Source: Rhizobium sp. WSM4643 (lineage in GTDB: Bacteria; Pseudomonadota; Alphaproteobacteria; Rhizobiales; Rhizobiaceae). From it: 64,000 nt of DNA. A model generated the notes under the pieces. That model was not told the DNA's origin, did not search any database, and worked only from the letters and a program-made list of their open reading frames with translations. The DNA is taken from NCBI RefSeq assembly GCF_025152745.1, contig NZ_CP104042.1, positions 1 to 64,000 of the forward strand, in the 5' to 3' direction. The translations under genes and the position numbers were made by a program. Below are positions 36,156-45,626 of this stretch, one piece after another; positions within the stretch are counted from its first letter, which is position 1, and the number at the start of each line of letters is the position of its first letter.

Positions 36156-36199
36156 GTCGGGAACCTTCTGCAAGAGGTCTGAATTGGCGCGCGGAAAGT

Positions 36200-36598
36200 T
36201 CAATCCTGTTCGCGCGTACCGGGGGAGGCTTCGCGTTGATCCGCATCCTCGAGATCCGTCTTGACGAGGAATGCATCGGTATGTTCGCGCGAGGCCTCTC
36301 GCAGTGCTGCGAGATTTGGAGGGTTGTCGGCTTCGCCCTGCTGCGCATCGAGTTCATGCTCGGCGAGAGTCCAGTGACGCCCGTGCTTGCCTTCCGGTCT
36401 TCCTTCTTTCTCCCACAGGGAGTACGCCCTTTTTCGGATCTCCTCGTCGCGGCTGGCTGCTGGCGACCCGCTCTGCCTATCGATTTGGTTTGCGGCTCGC
36501 CGAGCCATTTTCCGTCCGCCTGCGTCCGCGGGTGGGGCTTCCGGCCGGCCGCCGTCGGTCGTACCTTTGCTTGTCTTGCGTCGTGCCGAGTTTTTCAT
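36200..36598 (-). CDS. DUF2934 protein
   Basis: A 132-aa very hydrophilic protein. The DUF2934 motif is IRKRAYSLWEKEGRPEGKHG followed by RHWTLAEHEL. The N-terminus is lysine/arginine-rich and the C-terminus acidic. Short DUF2934 proteins are abundant in rhizobia and have no assigned role. AAAGGAGACCCTTATGAAAA gives a good ribosome-binding site. Its end lies close to the start of the small membrane protein gene. Confidence 0.8.
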   Translation of the reverse strand: MKNSARRKTSKGTTDGGRPEAPPADAGGRKMARRAANQIDRQSGSPAASRDEEIRKRAYSLWEKEGRPEGKHGRHWTLAEHELDAQQGEADNPPNLAALREASREHTDAFLVKTDLEDADQREASPGTREQD

Positions 36599-36780
36599 AA
36601 GGGTCTCCTTTAAATCTCAACCAACTCGGCCGATCTAAGTTCCAAACAAAGAATGCTTCGGCGCAAAAGATCGGGCTTCGAGGCTTGTGCCGTTCGCCCG
36701 CGCATTCGCGAAGTGCCGCCCCCTCCCAGATGCAGTCATACCGCAACAGTCTGCCGGACGTCTTGGCAAGGTGATAAAAC

Positions 36781-36798
36781 TGATATACTAGTATGTCA
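36781..36798. promoter_or_regulatory. Operator-like palindrome upstream of GntR gene
   Basis: TGATATACTAGTATGTCA is a palindrome of 18 bases with one mismatch pair and the perfect core ATACTAGTAT. It ends 26 bases before the GntR start codon, a typical place for autoregulation by FadR-type GntR proteins. Confidence 0.65.
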
Positions 36799-36823
36799 CG
36801 AAGTCTTAACGCGCCGGTATGTC

Positions 36824-37546
36824 ATGCGCCAGGCATTAGAAACCAAAGTTTCGGCAGTCGCGACGTCGCAGGAAGTCGGGAGCAGGCTGCGCCGCATCAC
36901 CACAGCCGGCGTCATCTACGATCGCCTCTATGCCGACATCGTGTCGCTGCGGATGCCGCCTGGCATGCTGCTGCAGGAAAAGCGGATCGCCGATGAATTC
37001 GGTGTCAGCCGCACGCCGGTGCGCGAGGCACTGCTCCGGCTTTCCGAAGGCGGACTGGTCGATATCTACCCGCAGTCGGGCACCGTTGTATCGCGGGTGC
37101 CGGTCTCGGCGATCCCCGAGGCGGTCGTCGTGCGCAAGGCGCTCGAAGGCACGACCGTCGAGACCGCGGCTCGGACTGCGACTGCCGCCGATATCGCCCG
37201 TCTCGATATTATCATTGCCCGCCAGCGGGGGTATGCTGCGACCGGCAATGCCTCTAGCTTCCATGAGGAGGATGAGGCTTTTCATGAGGCGATCGCGCAG
37301 ATCTCAGGTTATCCCGGCATCTGGACAATCCTGAAGACGGTCAAGGTACAGATCGACCGGGCACGGCGGCTGACGCTGCCGGTGCTCGGGCGCATGGATA
37401 ACGTCGTGCACGAACACATGATGATCCGCGATGCGCTCGCCGCCCACGATGCGGCGGCTGCACGCAGCGCGATGATCCATCACTTAAGCGCCGTCATTCC
37501 CGATGTCGACGAACTGCGCGCGCGTTACCCCGACTATTTCTGCTGA
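36824..37546 (+). CDS. GntR-family (FadR/FCD) regulator, probably of uxuA
   Basis: A 240-aa regulator: winged HTH (DIVSLRMPPGMLLQEKRIAD, EFGVSRTPVREALLRLSEGG) and a C-terminal FCD ligand domain (DEAFHEAIAQISGY with the metal-binding His pattern, VVHEHMMIRDALAAHD). ATG 36824 lies just after the operator-like palindrome. Frame extension to 36653 would run over that palindrome and is rejected. The gene is followed by uxuA after 41 bases, so regulation of hexuronate/mannonate breakdown is likely. Confidence 0.9.
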   Translation: MRQALETKVSAVATSQEVGSRLRRITTAGVIYDRLYADIVSLRMPPGMLLQEKRIADEFGVSRTPVREALLRLSEGGLVDIYPQSGTVVSRVPVSAIPEAVVVRKALEGTTVETAARTATAADIARLDIIIARQRGYAATGNASSFHEEDEAFHEAIAQISGYPGIWTILKTVKVQIDRARRLTLPVLGRMDNVVHEHMMIRDALAAHDAAAARSAMIHHLSAVIPDVDELRARYPDYFC

Positions 37547-37587
37547 CGGCAGGCAACACGAAACGAAAGACTTAGGGAAGGAAGAAG

Positions 37588-38775
37588 ATGCGACAGGGTT
37601 GGAGATGGTTCGGACCGGAAGCGCCGGTGACGCTGGATGAAGTCCGCCAAACGGGCGCGACGAATATCGTCTCTTCGCTGCATCAGGTGCCGATCGGCAG
37701 GGCCTGGACGGAAAGGGAAGTGCGCGAACGCCAGTCCCTGATCGAGACGACGCCCGGCGACCGTTCCCCGCTCGTCTGGTCGGTGGTCGAGAGCATCCCG
37801 ATCCCCGACGCCGTCAAGCGCAAGGGCGGGGAGGCGAAGGCCGAGATCGAGGCGTGGATCGCCAGTCTCGAAGCGGTCGCCGCCTGCGGCATTCCGATCG
37901 TCTGCTATAATTTTATGCCTGTCGTGGACTGGACTCGCACCGACCTCGATTTCGTGACGCCGACAGGCGCTACCGCCATGCGCTTCGATCATGAACGCTT
38001 CGCAGCCTTCGATCTCTTCATCCTGGAGCGGCCGGATGCGGCGCAGCACTATTCACAGGAGGACCGCGAACGGGCGCGTGTCGTTTTCGAGGCTATGTCG
38101 GACGAGGAGATCGCCGACATCACCCGTATCATCACCTCGGCTCTGCCGGGGTCGACCACCGAACCGCTGACCATTCCGGCCTTCCGGGAAAAGCTGGTCG
38201 CCTATAGCGGTATCGATGCCGCAAGATTGCGTCGGCACCTGATCGAATTCCTGGAGGCGGTGACGCCGGCTGCCGAAGCGCGCGGTGTCAAGCTGACATT
38301 GCATCCCGATGATCCGCCGCGCTCGCTGTTCGGCTTGCCGCGCATCGCCTCGACGGCCGATGATTATGCCGCGCTCTTCGATGCCGTGCCATCGGCGGCA
38401 AACGGCATGTGTTATTGCACCGGCAGCCTCGGCGTGCGTGCCGAGAACGACCTGCCGGCGATCGCCCGGCGTTTTGCTTCGCGCATCCACTTCGCCCATC
38501 TGCGCGCCACGACGCGCGAGGGCGATGGCCGGACGTTCCATGAAAGTGCGCATCTGGAAGGCGACGTCGACATGGTCGCCGTTCTCCGCGAACTGGTTGC
38601 AGAGGATCGCCGCCGCGGCGCGCAAAACACCATCGTCTTCCGCTCGGATCATGGCCATCGTATGCTCGACGATCTCGACAAGGTCGTCACGCCAGGTTAC
38701 CCCGCCATCGGCCGCATGCGCGGCCTCGCCGAACTGCGCGGCATCCTGCATGCGCTCGGCGTGCCGCCGAACTGA
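37588..38775 (+). CDS. uxuA: Mannonate dehydratase
   Basis: A 395-aa UxuA: MRQGWRWFGPEAPVTLDEVR, GATNIVSSLHQVPIGRAW, CYNFMPVVDWTRTDLDF, LTLHPDDPPRSLFGLPRI and HFAHLRATTREGDGRTFHE, with FRSDHGHRML near the end. It dehydrates D-mannonate to 2-keto-3-deoxygluconate in glucuronate degradation, in the cytoplasm, using divalent metal held by the His/Cys/Asp residues in these motifs. GGGAAGGAAGAAG precedes the ATG. No uxuB-type dehydrogenase is nearby. Confidence 0.97.
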   Translation: MRQGWRWFGPEAPVTLDEVRQTGATNIVSSLHQVPIGRAWTEREVRERQSLIETTPGDRSPLVWSVVESIPIPDAVKRKGGEAKAEIEAWIASLEAVAACGIPIVCYNFMPVVDWTRTDLDFVTPTGATAMRFDHERFAAFDLFILERPDAAQHYSQEDRERARVVFEAMSDEEIADITRIITSALPGSTTEPLTIPAFREKLVAYSGIDAARLRRHLIEFLEAVTPAAEARGVKLTLHPDDPPRSLFGLPRIASTADDYAALFDAVPSAANGMCYCTGSLGVRAENDLPAIARRFASRIHFAHLRATTREGDGRTFHESAHLEGDVDMVAVLRELVAEDRRRGAQNTIVFRSDHGHRMLDDLDKVVTPGYPAIGRMRGLAELRGILHALGVPPN

Positions 38776-38819
38776 GTGCCGCCCCGGTTCGCGGCGTTCG
38801 CCCTTTAGCGGAAATCATC

Positions 38820-38852
38820 GCGCTCTGAAGCCCGAGCGGTGCTTCAGAGCGC
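38820..38852. terminator. Hairpin between convergent uxuA and tetR genes
   Basis: Perfect 12-base arms GCGCTCTGAAGC / GCTTCAGAGCGC with a 9-base loop. It begins 44 bases after uxuA and overlaps the last codons of the TetR gene. It could stop transcription from both sides. Confidence 0.7.
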
Positions 38853-39491
38853 GCAACCTTTCAGGAATAGATCGGCGCACATCTTCGCCCGAGCCGCAAT
38901 CGTCTCGATCTTCGGCGGTGGCTCCTGACGCAGCATCGCGGCACGCTGCGGCTCCATGATCATCATGCCGCGCAGCATGCCGCAGGCCGCATGCGGATCA
39001 TCAAGCGCAATCAGTCCGCGATCGATCTGCTTGTGAAGCCAGTTCTCCATCAGTGTATTGGTTCTGACGACCGCCTTTTCATAGAAGGCGTTGGCGATCT
39101 CGGGAAATCGATCAGATTCGCTGATGACAAGCCGGGTCACGGTGATCGTATCGACTGACAGCGTCAGCATGCCATAGGCCATCAGCATGCGTTCCAACCC
39201 CTGCCTGAGATCGGCCACGGCGAGTGTGCCGGGGTCAAGCGCCAACAAAAAACGCTCCGTGCGCTCCGTGATCATCTCCGAAAAGAGATCTGCTTTCGTC
39301 GGAAACAGGCGGTAGAGCGTCTTGGTCGAAATCCCGGCCTCCTGCGCGATCGCAGCGATGCTCGCCGCGGCATAGCCGTTCTGGTGGAACTGCCTGTTCG
39401 CCGCCTCGATAATCACGCTTCTCGTATCCTCGTCGCAGCGGACTTGCGGGCGTCCTCGCGGCTTCTTCTCGATTTCGTGATTTTGGACCAT
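38844..39491 (-). CDS. TetR-family repressor of the emrAB operon
   Basis: A 215-aa regulator with the TetR HTH (RQFHQNGYAAASIAAIAQEA then GISTKTLYRLFPTKADLF) and a C-terminal ligand domain. It is divergent from emrAB, which it probably represses, being released by a toxic compound. ATG 39491 (GGAAAATCGTA upstream) is preferred to earlier in-frame ATGs up to 39572. The intergenic DNA contains an imperfect repeat GGAAAAC / AGTTTCC (39541-39558) that may be its operator. Confidence 0.9.
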   Translation of the reverse strand: MVQNHEIEKKPRGRPQVRCDEDTRSVIIEAANRQFHQNGYAAASIAAIAQEAGISTKTLYRLFPTKADLFSEMITERTERFLLALDPGTLAVADLRQGLERMLMAYGMLTLSVDTITVTRLVISESDRFPEIANAFYEKAVVRTNTLMENWLHKQIDRGLIALDDPHAACGMLRGMMIMEPQRAAMLRQEPPPKIETIAARAKMCADLFLKGCAL

Positions 39492-39627
39492 TACGATTTT
39501 CCAAATTTTCATTGACATCCATTTTCTAATACATATTTTGGAAAACATCAAGTTTCCTAAATAGGATTTCACTCGAATTCAGAGGCCGCAGCCCAAGAGA
39601 CGGCGACCCGTCATCCGGAGAGAGACA

Positions 39628-40812
39628 ATGACCATCAAGAAGCTGCATGCCTTGAACAACAACGATGTCGTCGAAACTGTTGCCGAAGCTGTCCCGGCAA
39701 GCCTTGACGCCGGCAAGACGCCGCGCATCGCCGAGGCCGCCGCCCCTGTTGCCGAGGAAAAGCCCGCCCGCAAGCGCGGCGGCCGCTCCCTGCTTTTCGG
39801 CGCCACCGCTCTCGTGCTGATCGCCGCCGGCGCCTATTACGGCCATGATTACTGGACGGTCGGCCGCTTCCATGTCTCGACCGACGACGCCTATGTGAAG
39901 GCCGACAGCAGCACCATCGCCCCGAAGGTAACAGGCTATCTCGCCGAGGTGCTCGTCATGGACAACGAGACCGTCAAGGCCGGCCAGCCGCTCGCCCGCA
40001 TCGACGACCGCGATTTCAAGGCAGCCCTCGATCAGGCCAAGGCCGACGTCGCCGCAGCCGAGGCCACCGTCAACGCCAAGCAGGCTTCGCTCGATATCCA
40101 GCAATCGACGATCGCCGCCGCCCGCGCGACCGTCGGCGTCGACCGCGCCAACGAGACCTTTGCCGAGCAGAACAACAAGCGTTATTCGAACCTTGCCACC
40201 AGCGGCTATGCCCCGGTCCAGACGGCGCAGCAGGCCGCCTCGCAAATCGCTGCCGCCCAGGCCACCATTGTCCGCGACACTGCCTCACTCGACGCCGCCG
40301 TCAAGCAGGTCGACCTGCTGAACGCAGAGCTTGCCCAGGCGAGGGCGGCCCTTGCGCGTAGCGAGGCCGTCCAGCACCAAGCCGAACTCAATCTCTCTTA
40401 TGCGACGATATCAGCGCCCGTCGACGGCACCGTCGGCAACCGGACGCTGCGCGTCGGCCAATATGTCCAGGCCGGCACCCAGCTCATGTCGGTCGTGCCG
40501 ATGACGGCTGCCTATGTCATCGCCAACTACAAGGAAACCCAGCTCACCGACGTCAAGGCCGGCCAGCCTGTCGATATCGAGGTCGATATGTTCCCGGGCC
40601 GCACCTATCACGGCCACGTCGACAGCCTCGCGCCGGCAAGCGGCCAGGAATTCGCCCTGCTGCCGCCCGATAACGCCACCGGCAACTTCACCAAGGTCGT
40701 CCAGCGCATTCCTGTGAAGATCGTGCTCGACCGCGACGCCGCTGAAAACGGCGACCTGCGCCCCGGCATGTCCGTCCAGCCTGATATCAATACCAAGAAC
40801 GACCGCAGCTAG
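39628..40812 (+). CDS. emrA: EmrA/HlyD-type efflux adaptor
   Basis: A 394-aa membrane-fusion protein: cytoplasmic N-terminus, one membrane helix (SLLFGATALVLIAAGAYYG, about residues 52-71), lipoyl-like halves around a long coiled coil (TDDAYVKADSSTIAPKVTGY; then alanine-rich helices 130-255; ATISAPVDGTVGNRTLRVGQ). It links the EmrB pump to an outer-membrane channel for multidrug export. GGAGAGAGACA precedes the ATG. EmrB follows after 24 bases. Confidence 0.95.
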   Translation: MTIKKLHALNNNDVVETVAEAVPASLDAGKTPRIAEAAAPVAEEKPARKRGGRSLLFGATALVLIAAGAYYGHDYWTVGRFHVSTDDAYVKADSSTIAPKVTGYLAEVLVMDNETVKAGQPLARIDDRDFKAALDQAKADVAAAEATVNAKQASLDIQQSTIAAARATVGVDRANETFAEQNNKRYSNLATSGYAPVQTAQQAASQIAAAQATIVRDTASLDAAVKQVDLLNAELAQARAALARSEAVQHQAELNLSYATISAPVDGTVGNRTLRVGQYVQAGTQLMSVVPMTAAYVIANYKETQLTDVKAGQPVDIEVDMFPGRTYHGHVDSLAPASGQEFALLPPDNATGNFTKVVQRIPVKIVLDRDAAENGDLRPGMSVQPDINTKNDRS

Positions 40813-40836
40813 GCCGGGGGACGAGGAGTTCGTGTC

Positions 40837-42426
40837 ATGTCCACCATCGCAGCAACAACCATCGCTGTCCCGCAGCCGAAAACCGGCGCCAGCACCAGGG
40901 AATGGATCGCCGTTCTCGCCGGCATGATCGGCGCCTTTATGGCGATCCTCAACATCCAGATCACCAATGCCTCGCTGCTCGACATCGAGGGCGGCATCGG
41001 AACGGGCGTCGACAACGGCGCCTGGATCTCGACCTCCTACCTGATCGGCGAGATCGTCGTCATTCCGCTGACAGCCTATTTCAGCAGCGTCTTCTCGTTC
41101 CGCCGCTATATCCTCGTCAACTCAGTCCTCTTCCCGCTGTTTTCGATTGGCTGTGCCTTCGCCCACGATCTCGGCACGATGATCGTGCTGCGCGGCCTGC
41201 AGGGTTTTGCCGGCGGCGTGCTGATCCCCATGGCCTTCACCATGGTGCTGACCAAGCTGCCGAAGCACCAGCAGCCGCTCGGCCTTGCAGCCTTCGCGCT
41301 CTCGGTCACCTTCGCACCGGCGATCGGCCCGACCATCGGCGGCTATCTCACCGAAAATTACGGCTGGCAGACGATCTTCTTCATCAACGCCATCCCGAGC
41401 GCCATCATGGCGGTCGCCCTTGCCCTGACGCTCGACAAGCAGCCGATGCGGCTCGGCCTGCTGAGGGAAGGCGACTGGGCGGGGATCATCAGCATGGCGA
41501 TCGGCCTCTCGGCGCTGCAGACGGTGCTCGAAGAAGGCAACAAGGAGGACTGGTTCTCCTCGCCCTTCATCGTCAAGCTGAGCATCCTCGCCTTCGTTTT
41601 CCTCGTCGCCTTCATCTGGATCGAGCTGACGGTGGAAAAGCCGCTGGTCAAGCTGCGCCTGCTGAAGCAGCGCAACTTCGGCATTGGCGTTGCCGTCAAC
41701 GTGCTGGTCGGCGTCGCCCTCTTCGGCACCGTCTATATCCTGCCGCAATATCTCGGCCAGGTGCAGCGCTACAATGCCGAGCAGATCGGCAATGTGCTGG
41801 CCTGGACCGGCCTGCCGCAGCTGCTTTTGATCCCGCTCGTGCCGATGATGATGAAGCGCTTCGATGCGCGTTACATCGGCTTTCTCGGCATCTCGATCTT
41901 TGCGATCAGCTGCTTCATGAACATCACGTTGTCGGCCGATACCGCAGGCGACCAGTTCTGGATTCCGAATATCATCCGCGCCATCGGCCAGGCCCTGGTG
42001 CTGACGCCGATCACCGCCATCACCACCGCCGGCATCGCCCCTTCGGATGCGGCCGCCGCCTCGGGCCTGACCAACATGCTGCGCAATCTCGGCGGCGCCG
42101 TCGGCACGGCAACGCTCGGAACGGTGCTGACCAAACGTGAGCAGTTCCACTCGAACATCATTGGCCAGTCGGTGACGCTCGGCCGTGACGAAGTTCGCAC
42201 TCGTCTCGACCAATTGACAGGCTACTTCCTGCAGCATGGCGTTTCCGATCATGCCGTCGCCGCCCAGAAAGCCGTCGTGGCGCTTGGTCAGCTCGTCAAA
42301 CGCCAGGCCCTCATCCTCGGCTTTGCCGATACCTTCGCCGTCATCGGAGTGGTTCTTGCCGTTGCAGCCGTCGCCCTGCTGCTCACCCAAAAACCGCGGG
42401 CCGGCGGTGGCGCCGGCGCCCACTGA
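40837..42426 (+). CDS. emrB: EmrB/QacA-type MFS drug exporter (DHA2)
   Basis: A 529-aa proton-driven exporter with about 14 hydrophobic segments. Motifs of the DHA2 family are seen: NIQITNASLLDIEGGIGTG, AWISTSYLIGEIVVIPLTAY and the gly/pro-rich AIGPTIGGYLTENYGWQTIF (motif C type). It pairs with EmrA. The pump substrate is unknown; in rhizobia such systems often export plant phenolics or flavonoids. Confidence 0.95.
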   Translation: MSTIAATTIAVPQPKTGASTREWIAVLAGMIGAFMAILNIQITNASLLDIEGGIGTGVDNGAWISTSYLIGEIVVIPLTAYFSSVFSFRRYILVNSVLFPLFSIGCAFAHDLGTMIVLRGLQGFAGGVLIPMAFTMVLTKLPKHQQPLGLAAFALSVTFAPAIGPTIGGYLTENYGWQTIFFINAIPSAIMAVALALTLDKQPMRLGLLREGDWAGIISMAIGLSALQTVLEEGNKEDWFSSPFIVKLSILAFVFLVAFIWIELTVEKPLVKLRLLKQRNFGIGVAVNVLVGVALFGTVYILPQYLGQVQRYNAEQIGNVLAWTGLPQLLLIPLVPMMMKRFDARYIGFLGISIFAISCFMNITLSADTAGDQFWIPNIIRAIGQALVLTPITAITTAGIAPSDAAAASGLTNMLRNLGGAVGTATLGTVLTKREQFHSNIIGQSVTLGRDEVRTRLDQLTGYFLQHGVSDHAVAAQKAVVALGQLVKRQALILGFADTFAVIGVVLAVAAVALLLTQKPRAGGGAGAH

Positions 42427-42465
42427 GATGTCAGCGCGCTCGCCCGGCTTGCCGCCGAGCGCTCT

Positions 42466-43335
42466 CTATCGCGGAATTTCGACCGTAAAGGCAAAGCGGG
42501 CCACAGCACCCGGTGCCAGGATCGTGGTCGACGGTCTCTTCGATAGCTCGCTCGAAGCTCCCGCTTCCGCAGCCGTTCCATGCCAAGGCTCGACGCAGAG
42601 GAAGGGCGCCCCCGGCTTGGTCCATAGCGCAAGATTGGGCAGGTTATCGAAATGGAAGTGCATGGCCGGCCCGCCTTCGGCGCCATAAGTCAGGCCTTCG
42701 CCCGCACCATCAGGGAAAATCATCGCGTCCTGCTCGAACATCGAATGATCGAGCACCAGCCGGCCGGTATCGAACGGCGAGGGCAGGGGCGCGGGATTGA
42801 TGAGACCGCCTCCCAGCCGCACCAGCGCCGGCTCGCCTTTATTGTCGAGCATGACGATATGGTCGCGGCCGGCAGCATCGGGCAATGGCCAGGCGAAGGC
42901 CGAATGGAAGCCGAGGCCGAAGGGCATCGGCTTCGGGTCGCGATTGGTGACCTCCGCCGTGACAGTCAACGCGCGGCCCTCGACCGCATGCACGACGGCC
43001 AGCTGAAATTCGAACGGATAGACCGCCCGCGTCGCCTCCGAGGCGGCCAGTTCGAACCGACACATCGTCTCGGTGGAGGCCGCAAGGGCGAATTCGCTGC
43101 GGCGGGCAAAGCCATGCTGGGCCATTGGATAGACCGCGCCGTCAATCGCGATCTTGTCATCAGGCGCCTTGCCGACGATCGGAAACAGGATAGGCGACCG
43201 CCCGGTCCAGAAGGCTGCGTCGCCGGTCCATAACCACGAGCGTCCGTCGCTTGATGTCAGCGCCTGCATCTCGGCGCCGAGAGAGGAGACATCGATGGTG
43301 AGATCCTGATTCCCGATCCGGATGGAGATTGGCAT
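42466..43335 (-). CDS. Aldose 1-epimerase family protein
   Basis: A 289-aa galactose-mutarotase-fold protein: SLGAEMQALTSSDGRSWLW, GAVYPMAQHGFARRSEF with a catalytic-type His, LGFHSAFAWPL with the second His, and LCVEPWHGTAAEAG with the Glu region. It probably interconverts sugar anomers or hexose-6-phosphates. ATG 43335 follows AAAGGAAG. The frame extends to 43425 without a better start. Convergent with emrB. Confidence 0.88.
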   Translation of the reverse strand: MPISIRIGNQDLTIDVSSLGAEMQALTSSDGRSWLWTGDAAFWTGRSPILFPIVGKAPDDKIAIDGAVYPMAQHGFARRSEFALAASTETMCRFELAASEATRAVYPFEFQLAVVHAVEGRALTVTAEVTNRDPKPMPFGLGFHSAFAWPLPDAAGRDHIVMLDNKGEPALVRLGGGLINPAPLPSPFDTGRLVLDHSMFEQDAMIFPDGAGEGLTYGAEGGPAMHFHFDNLPNLALWTKPGAPFLCVEPWHGTAAEAGASSELSKRPSTTILAPGAVARFAFTVEIPR

Positions 43336-43440
43336 CGCGCTTCCTTTCGCATTGGTGCGGCACCAAGCCATACCGTTCCGAACGGGGGATTTCCACCCAG
43401 TAGAGGGGCGGGACGGCAGCCACACCAGCCGCTGCCCTCG

Positions 43441-43770
43441 TCATTTCCTGATCGCGCCCAATCTCGCGATCACTTCGTTCGGGATGCCGTAGCGCTGGAT
43501 GGCGTCGCGGTTGTTCCGCAAGCCGCAAATCTCACGCTGGATGAAGAACGCCCAGACGGCGTCGGAGGCTTCGTTGAGAAGCCTCTCGCGGTCTTCGGCG
43601 CTCTGGCGGTCGGCAGCCCAGGCCTTCAGGGCGGCAAGGGCTGCCTCCACCTTTAGCCCGTGCCGTCCGAGCGAATCCGCGCGCGCCGACATCAACTCGT
43701 ATTCGAGGACGTTGAAGCCGTTTCTATCCTGCTCGGATTGTCTGAAGGATTGCGGCGGACGAACGCTCAT
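43441..43770 (-). CDS. DUF6665-like protein
   Basis: A 109-aa helical protein (NVLEYELMSARADSLGRHGL, then ASDAVWAFFIQREICGLRNN and IQRYGIPNEVIARLG). It resembles a small rhizobial family annotated DUF6665, whose role is unknown; this name is from memory. ATG 43770 is nine bases after GGAGA. A GTG two codons earlier is too close to that site. Confidence 0.65.
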   Translation of the reverse strand: MSVRPPQSFRQSEQDRNGFNVLEYELMSARADSLGRHGLKVEAALAALKAWAADRQSAEDRERLLNEASDAVWAFFIQREICGLRNNRDAIQRYGIPNEVIARLGAIRK

Positions 43771-43834
43771 TGGCACAGGTCTCCGTTGGCGCGAGCCACA
43801 ATATTAGCCAATCCGGCCCAAAATTAAAGAAGGT

Positions 43835-43881
43835 GAGCATGATGTCGTCCGAAAACCGCTCACTGTTTCAGCATCATGCTC
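43835..43881. repeat. Rhizobial palindromic intergenic repeat 1
   Basis: Arms GAGCATGATG / CATCATGCTC enclose GTCCGAAAACCGCTCAC. I recognise this as a repeat dispersed in many copies in Rhizobium genomes (RIME-like). It lies between the DUF6665-like gene and the ABC-F gene. Confidence 0.75.
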
Positions 43882-43974
43882 CCGACATCGAGAGGGTGGG
43901 AAACAGGCCTATCCTGCCGTGTCAACGCGTGGCATAAGGGCGCCAAAATCTCTTTCCAGGCTCCCGCGCAAACC

Positions 43975-45597
43975 ATGATCCGTATCGAAAATATCAGCAA
44001 GCAGCTCAGCCACCGCATCCTCTTCATCGAGGCGTCCGCAGCGCTCAACAGAGGTGAGAAGATCGGTCTCGTCGGCCCGAACGGCGCCGGCAAGACGACC
44101 GTCTTCCGGATGATCAACGGCGAGGAGCAGCCCGACGAGGGGCAGGTCTCCTGCGAGAAGGGCGTCACCATCGGCTATTTCAACCAGGATGTCGGCGAAA
44201 TGGCCGGCCACAGCGCCGTTGCCGAGGTGATGAATGGTGCAGGTCCTGTCAGCATCGTTGCCGGGGAATTGCGCGAGCTCGAGGCGGCCATGGCCGATCC
44301 CGAACAGGCCGACAACATGGAGGAGATCATCGAGCGCTACGGCGAGGTGCAGGCGCGCTACGAGGAGCTGGATGGTTATGCGCTCGAGGGACGCGCCCGC
44401 GAAGTGCTCGCCGGCCTAAGCTTCAGCCAGGAGATGATGGACGGCGATGTCAGTGCGCTGTCGGGCGGCTGGAAGATGCGCGTGGCGCTCGCCCGCATTC
44501 TGCTGATGCGTCCCGACGTCATGCTGCTCGACGAGCCGAGCAACCATCTGGATCTGGAAAGCCTGATCTGGCTGGAAGAATTCCTGAAGGGCTACGAGGG
44601 CGCGCTGCTGATGACCTCGCACGACCGCGAGTTCATGAACCGTATCGTCACCAAGATCATCGAGATCGACGGCGGCACGCTGACGGCCTATTCCGGCGAC
44701 TACGAATTCTACGAGCAGCAGCGGGCGCAGAACGAGAAGCAACAGCAGGCCCAGTTCGAACGCCAGCAGGCGATGCTCGCCAAGGAGATTAAGTTCATCG
44801 AGCGCTTCAAGGCACGCGCCTCGCATGCCTCGCAGGTGCAGAGCCGCGTGAAGAAACTCGAGAAGATTGACCGGGTGGAGCCGCCCAAGCGCCGTCAGAT
44901 CGTTTCCTTCGAGTTCCAGCCGGCGCCGCGCTCCGGCGAGGACGTGGTCAACCTGAAGAATGTCCATAAGAAATACGGCAGCCGCAGCATCTATGAGGGT
45001 TTGGATTTCGTCGTGCGCCGCCGGGAACGCTGGTGCATCATGGGCATCAACGGCGCCGGCAAGTCGACGCTGCTGAAGCTGGTGACCGGCTCCACCGCGC
45101 CTGATCAGGGCAGCGTTGCACTGGGCGCCAGCGTCAAGATGGGTTATTTCGCCCAGCACGCCATGGACATATTGGACGGCGAGCGCACCGTGTTCCAGAT
45201 GCTGGAGGACCAGTTTCCCCAGGCCGGGCAGGGGCCCTTGCGCGCGCTGGCCGGCTGCTTCGGGTTCTCCGGCGACGATGTCGAGAAGCGGTGCCGGGTC
45301 CTATCCGGTGGCGAGAAGGCGCGGCTGGTCATGGCGATCATGCTGTTCGATCCGCCGAACCTGCTCGTGCTCGACGAGCCGACGAACCATCTCGACCTCG
45401 ACACCAAGGAAATGCTGATCAAGGCGCTGTCGCAATATGAGGGCACGATGCTGTTCGTCTCGCACGATCGGCATTTCCTGGCCGCACTCTCCAACCGGGT
45501 ACTGGAGCTGACGCCCGAGGGCATCCATCAATATGGCGGCGGCTATACCGAATATGTGGCGCGCACCGGCCACGAGGCGCCCGGACTGCGAAGCTGA
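43975..45597 (+). CDS. ABC-F family ATPase
   Basis: A 540-aa soluble protein with two ATPase domains and no membrane segment: GLVGPNGAGKTTVFRMI, LSGGWKMRVALARIL and LLDEPSNHLDLES, then IMGINGAGKSTLLKLV, LSGGEKARLVMAIML and VLDEPTNHLDLDT. Between them is the charged linker (QQAQFERQQAMLAKEIKFI) that enters the ribosomal E site in this family. ABC-F proteins modulate translation or protect ribosomes. ATG 43975 is preferred to 43876, whose extension reads through repeat-like DNA. Confidence 0.93.
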   Translation: MIRIENISKQLSHRILFIEASAALNRGEKIGLVGPNGAGKTTVFRMINGEEQPDEGQVSCEKGVTIGYFNQDVGEMAGHSAVAEVMNGAGPVSIVAGELRELEAAMADPEQADNMEEIIERYGEVQARYEELDGYALEGRAREVLAGLSFSQEMMDGDVSALSGGWKMRVALARILLMRPDVMLLDEPSNHLDLESLIWLEEFLKGYEGALLMTSHDREFMNRIVTKIIEIDGGTLTAYSGDYEFYEQQRAQNEKQQQAQFERQQAMLAKEIKFIERFKARASHASQVQSRVKKLEKIDRVEPPKRRQIVSFEFQPAPRSGEDVVNLKNVHKKYGSRSIYEGLDFVVRRRERWCIMGINGAGKSTLLKLVTGSTAPDQGSVALGASVKMGYFAQHAMDILDGERTVFQMLEDQFPQAGQGPLRALAGCFGFSGDDVEKRCRVLSGGEKARLVMAIMLFDPPNLLVLDEPTNHLDLDTKEMLIKALSQYEGTMLFVSHDRHFLAALSNRVLELTPEGIHQYGGGYTEYVARTGHEAPGLRS

Positions 45598-45626
45598 CGA
45601 TTTTCTTTGCGCGGCATGTCTAAACC

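Noticed and set aside
40902..42423. Long open frames on both strands over emrB
   Set aside because: They come from high GC content. The plus-strand frame from 40837 encodes a standard 14-helix exporter.
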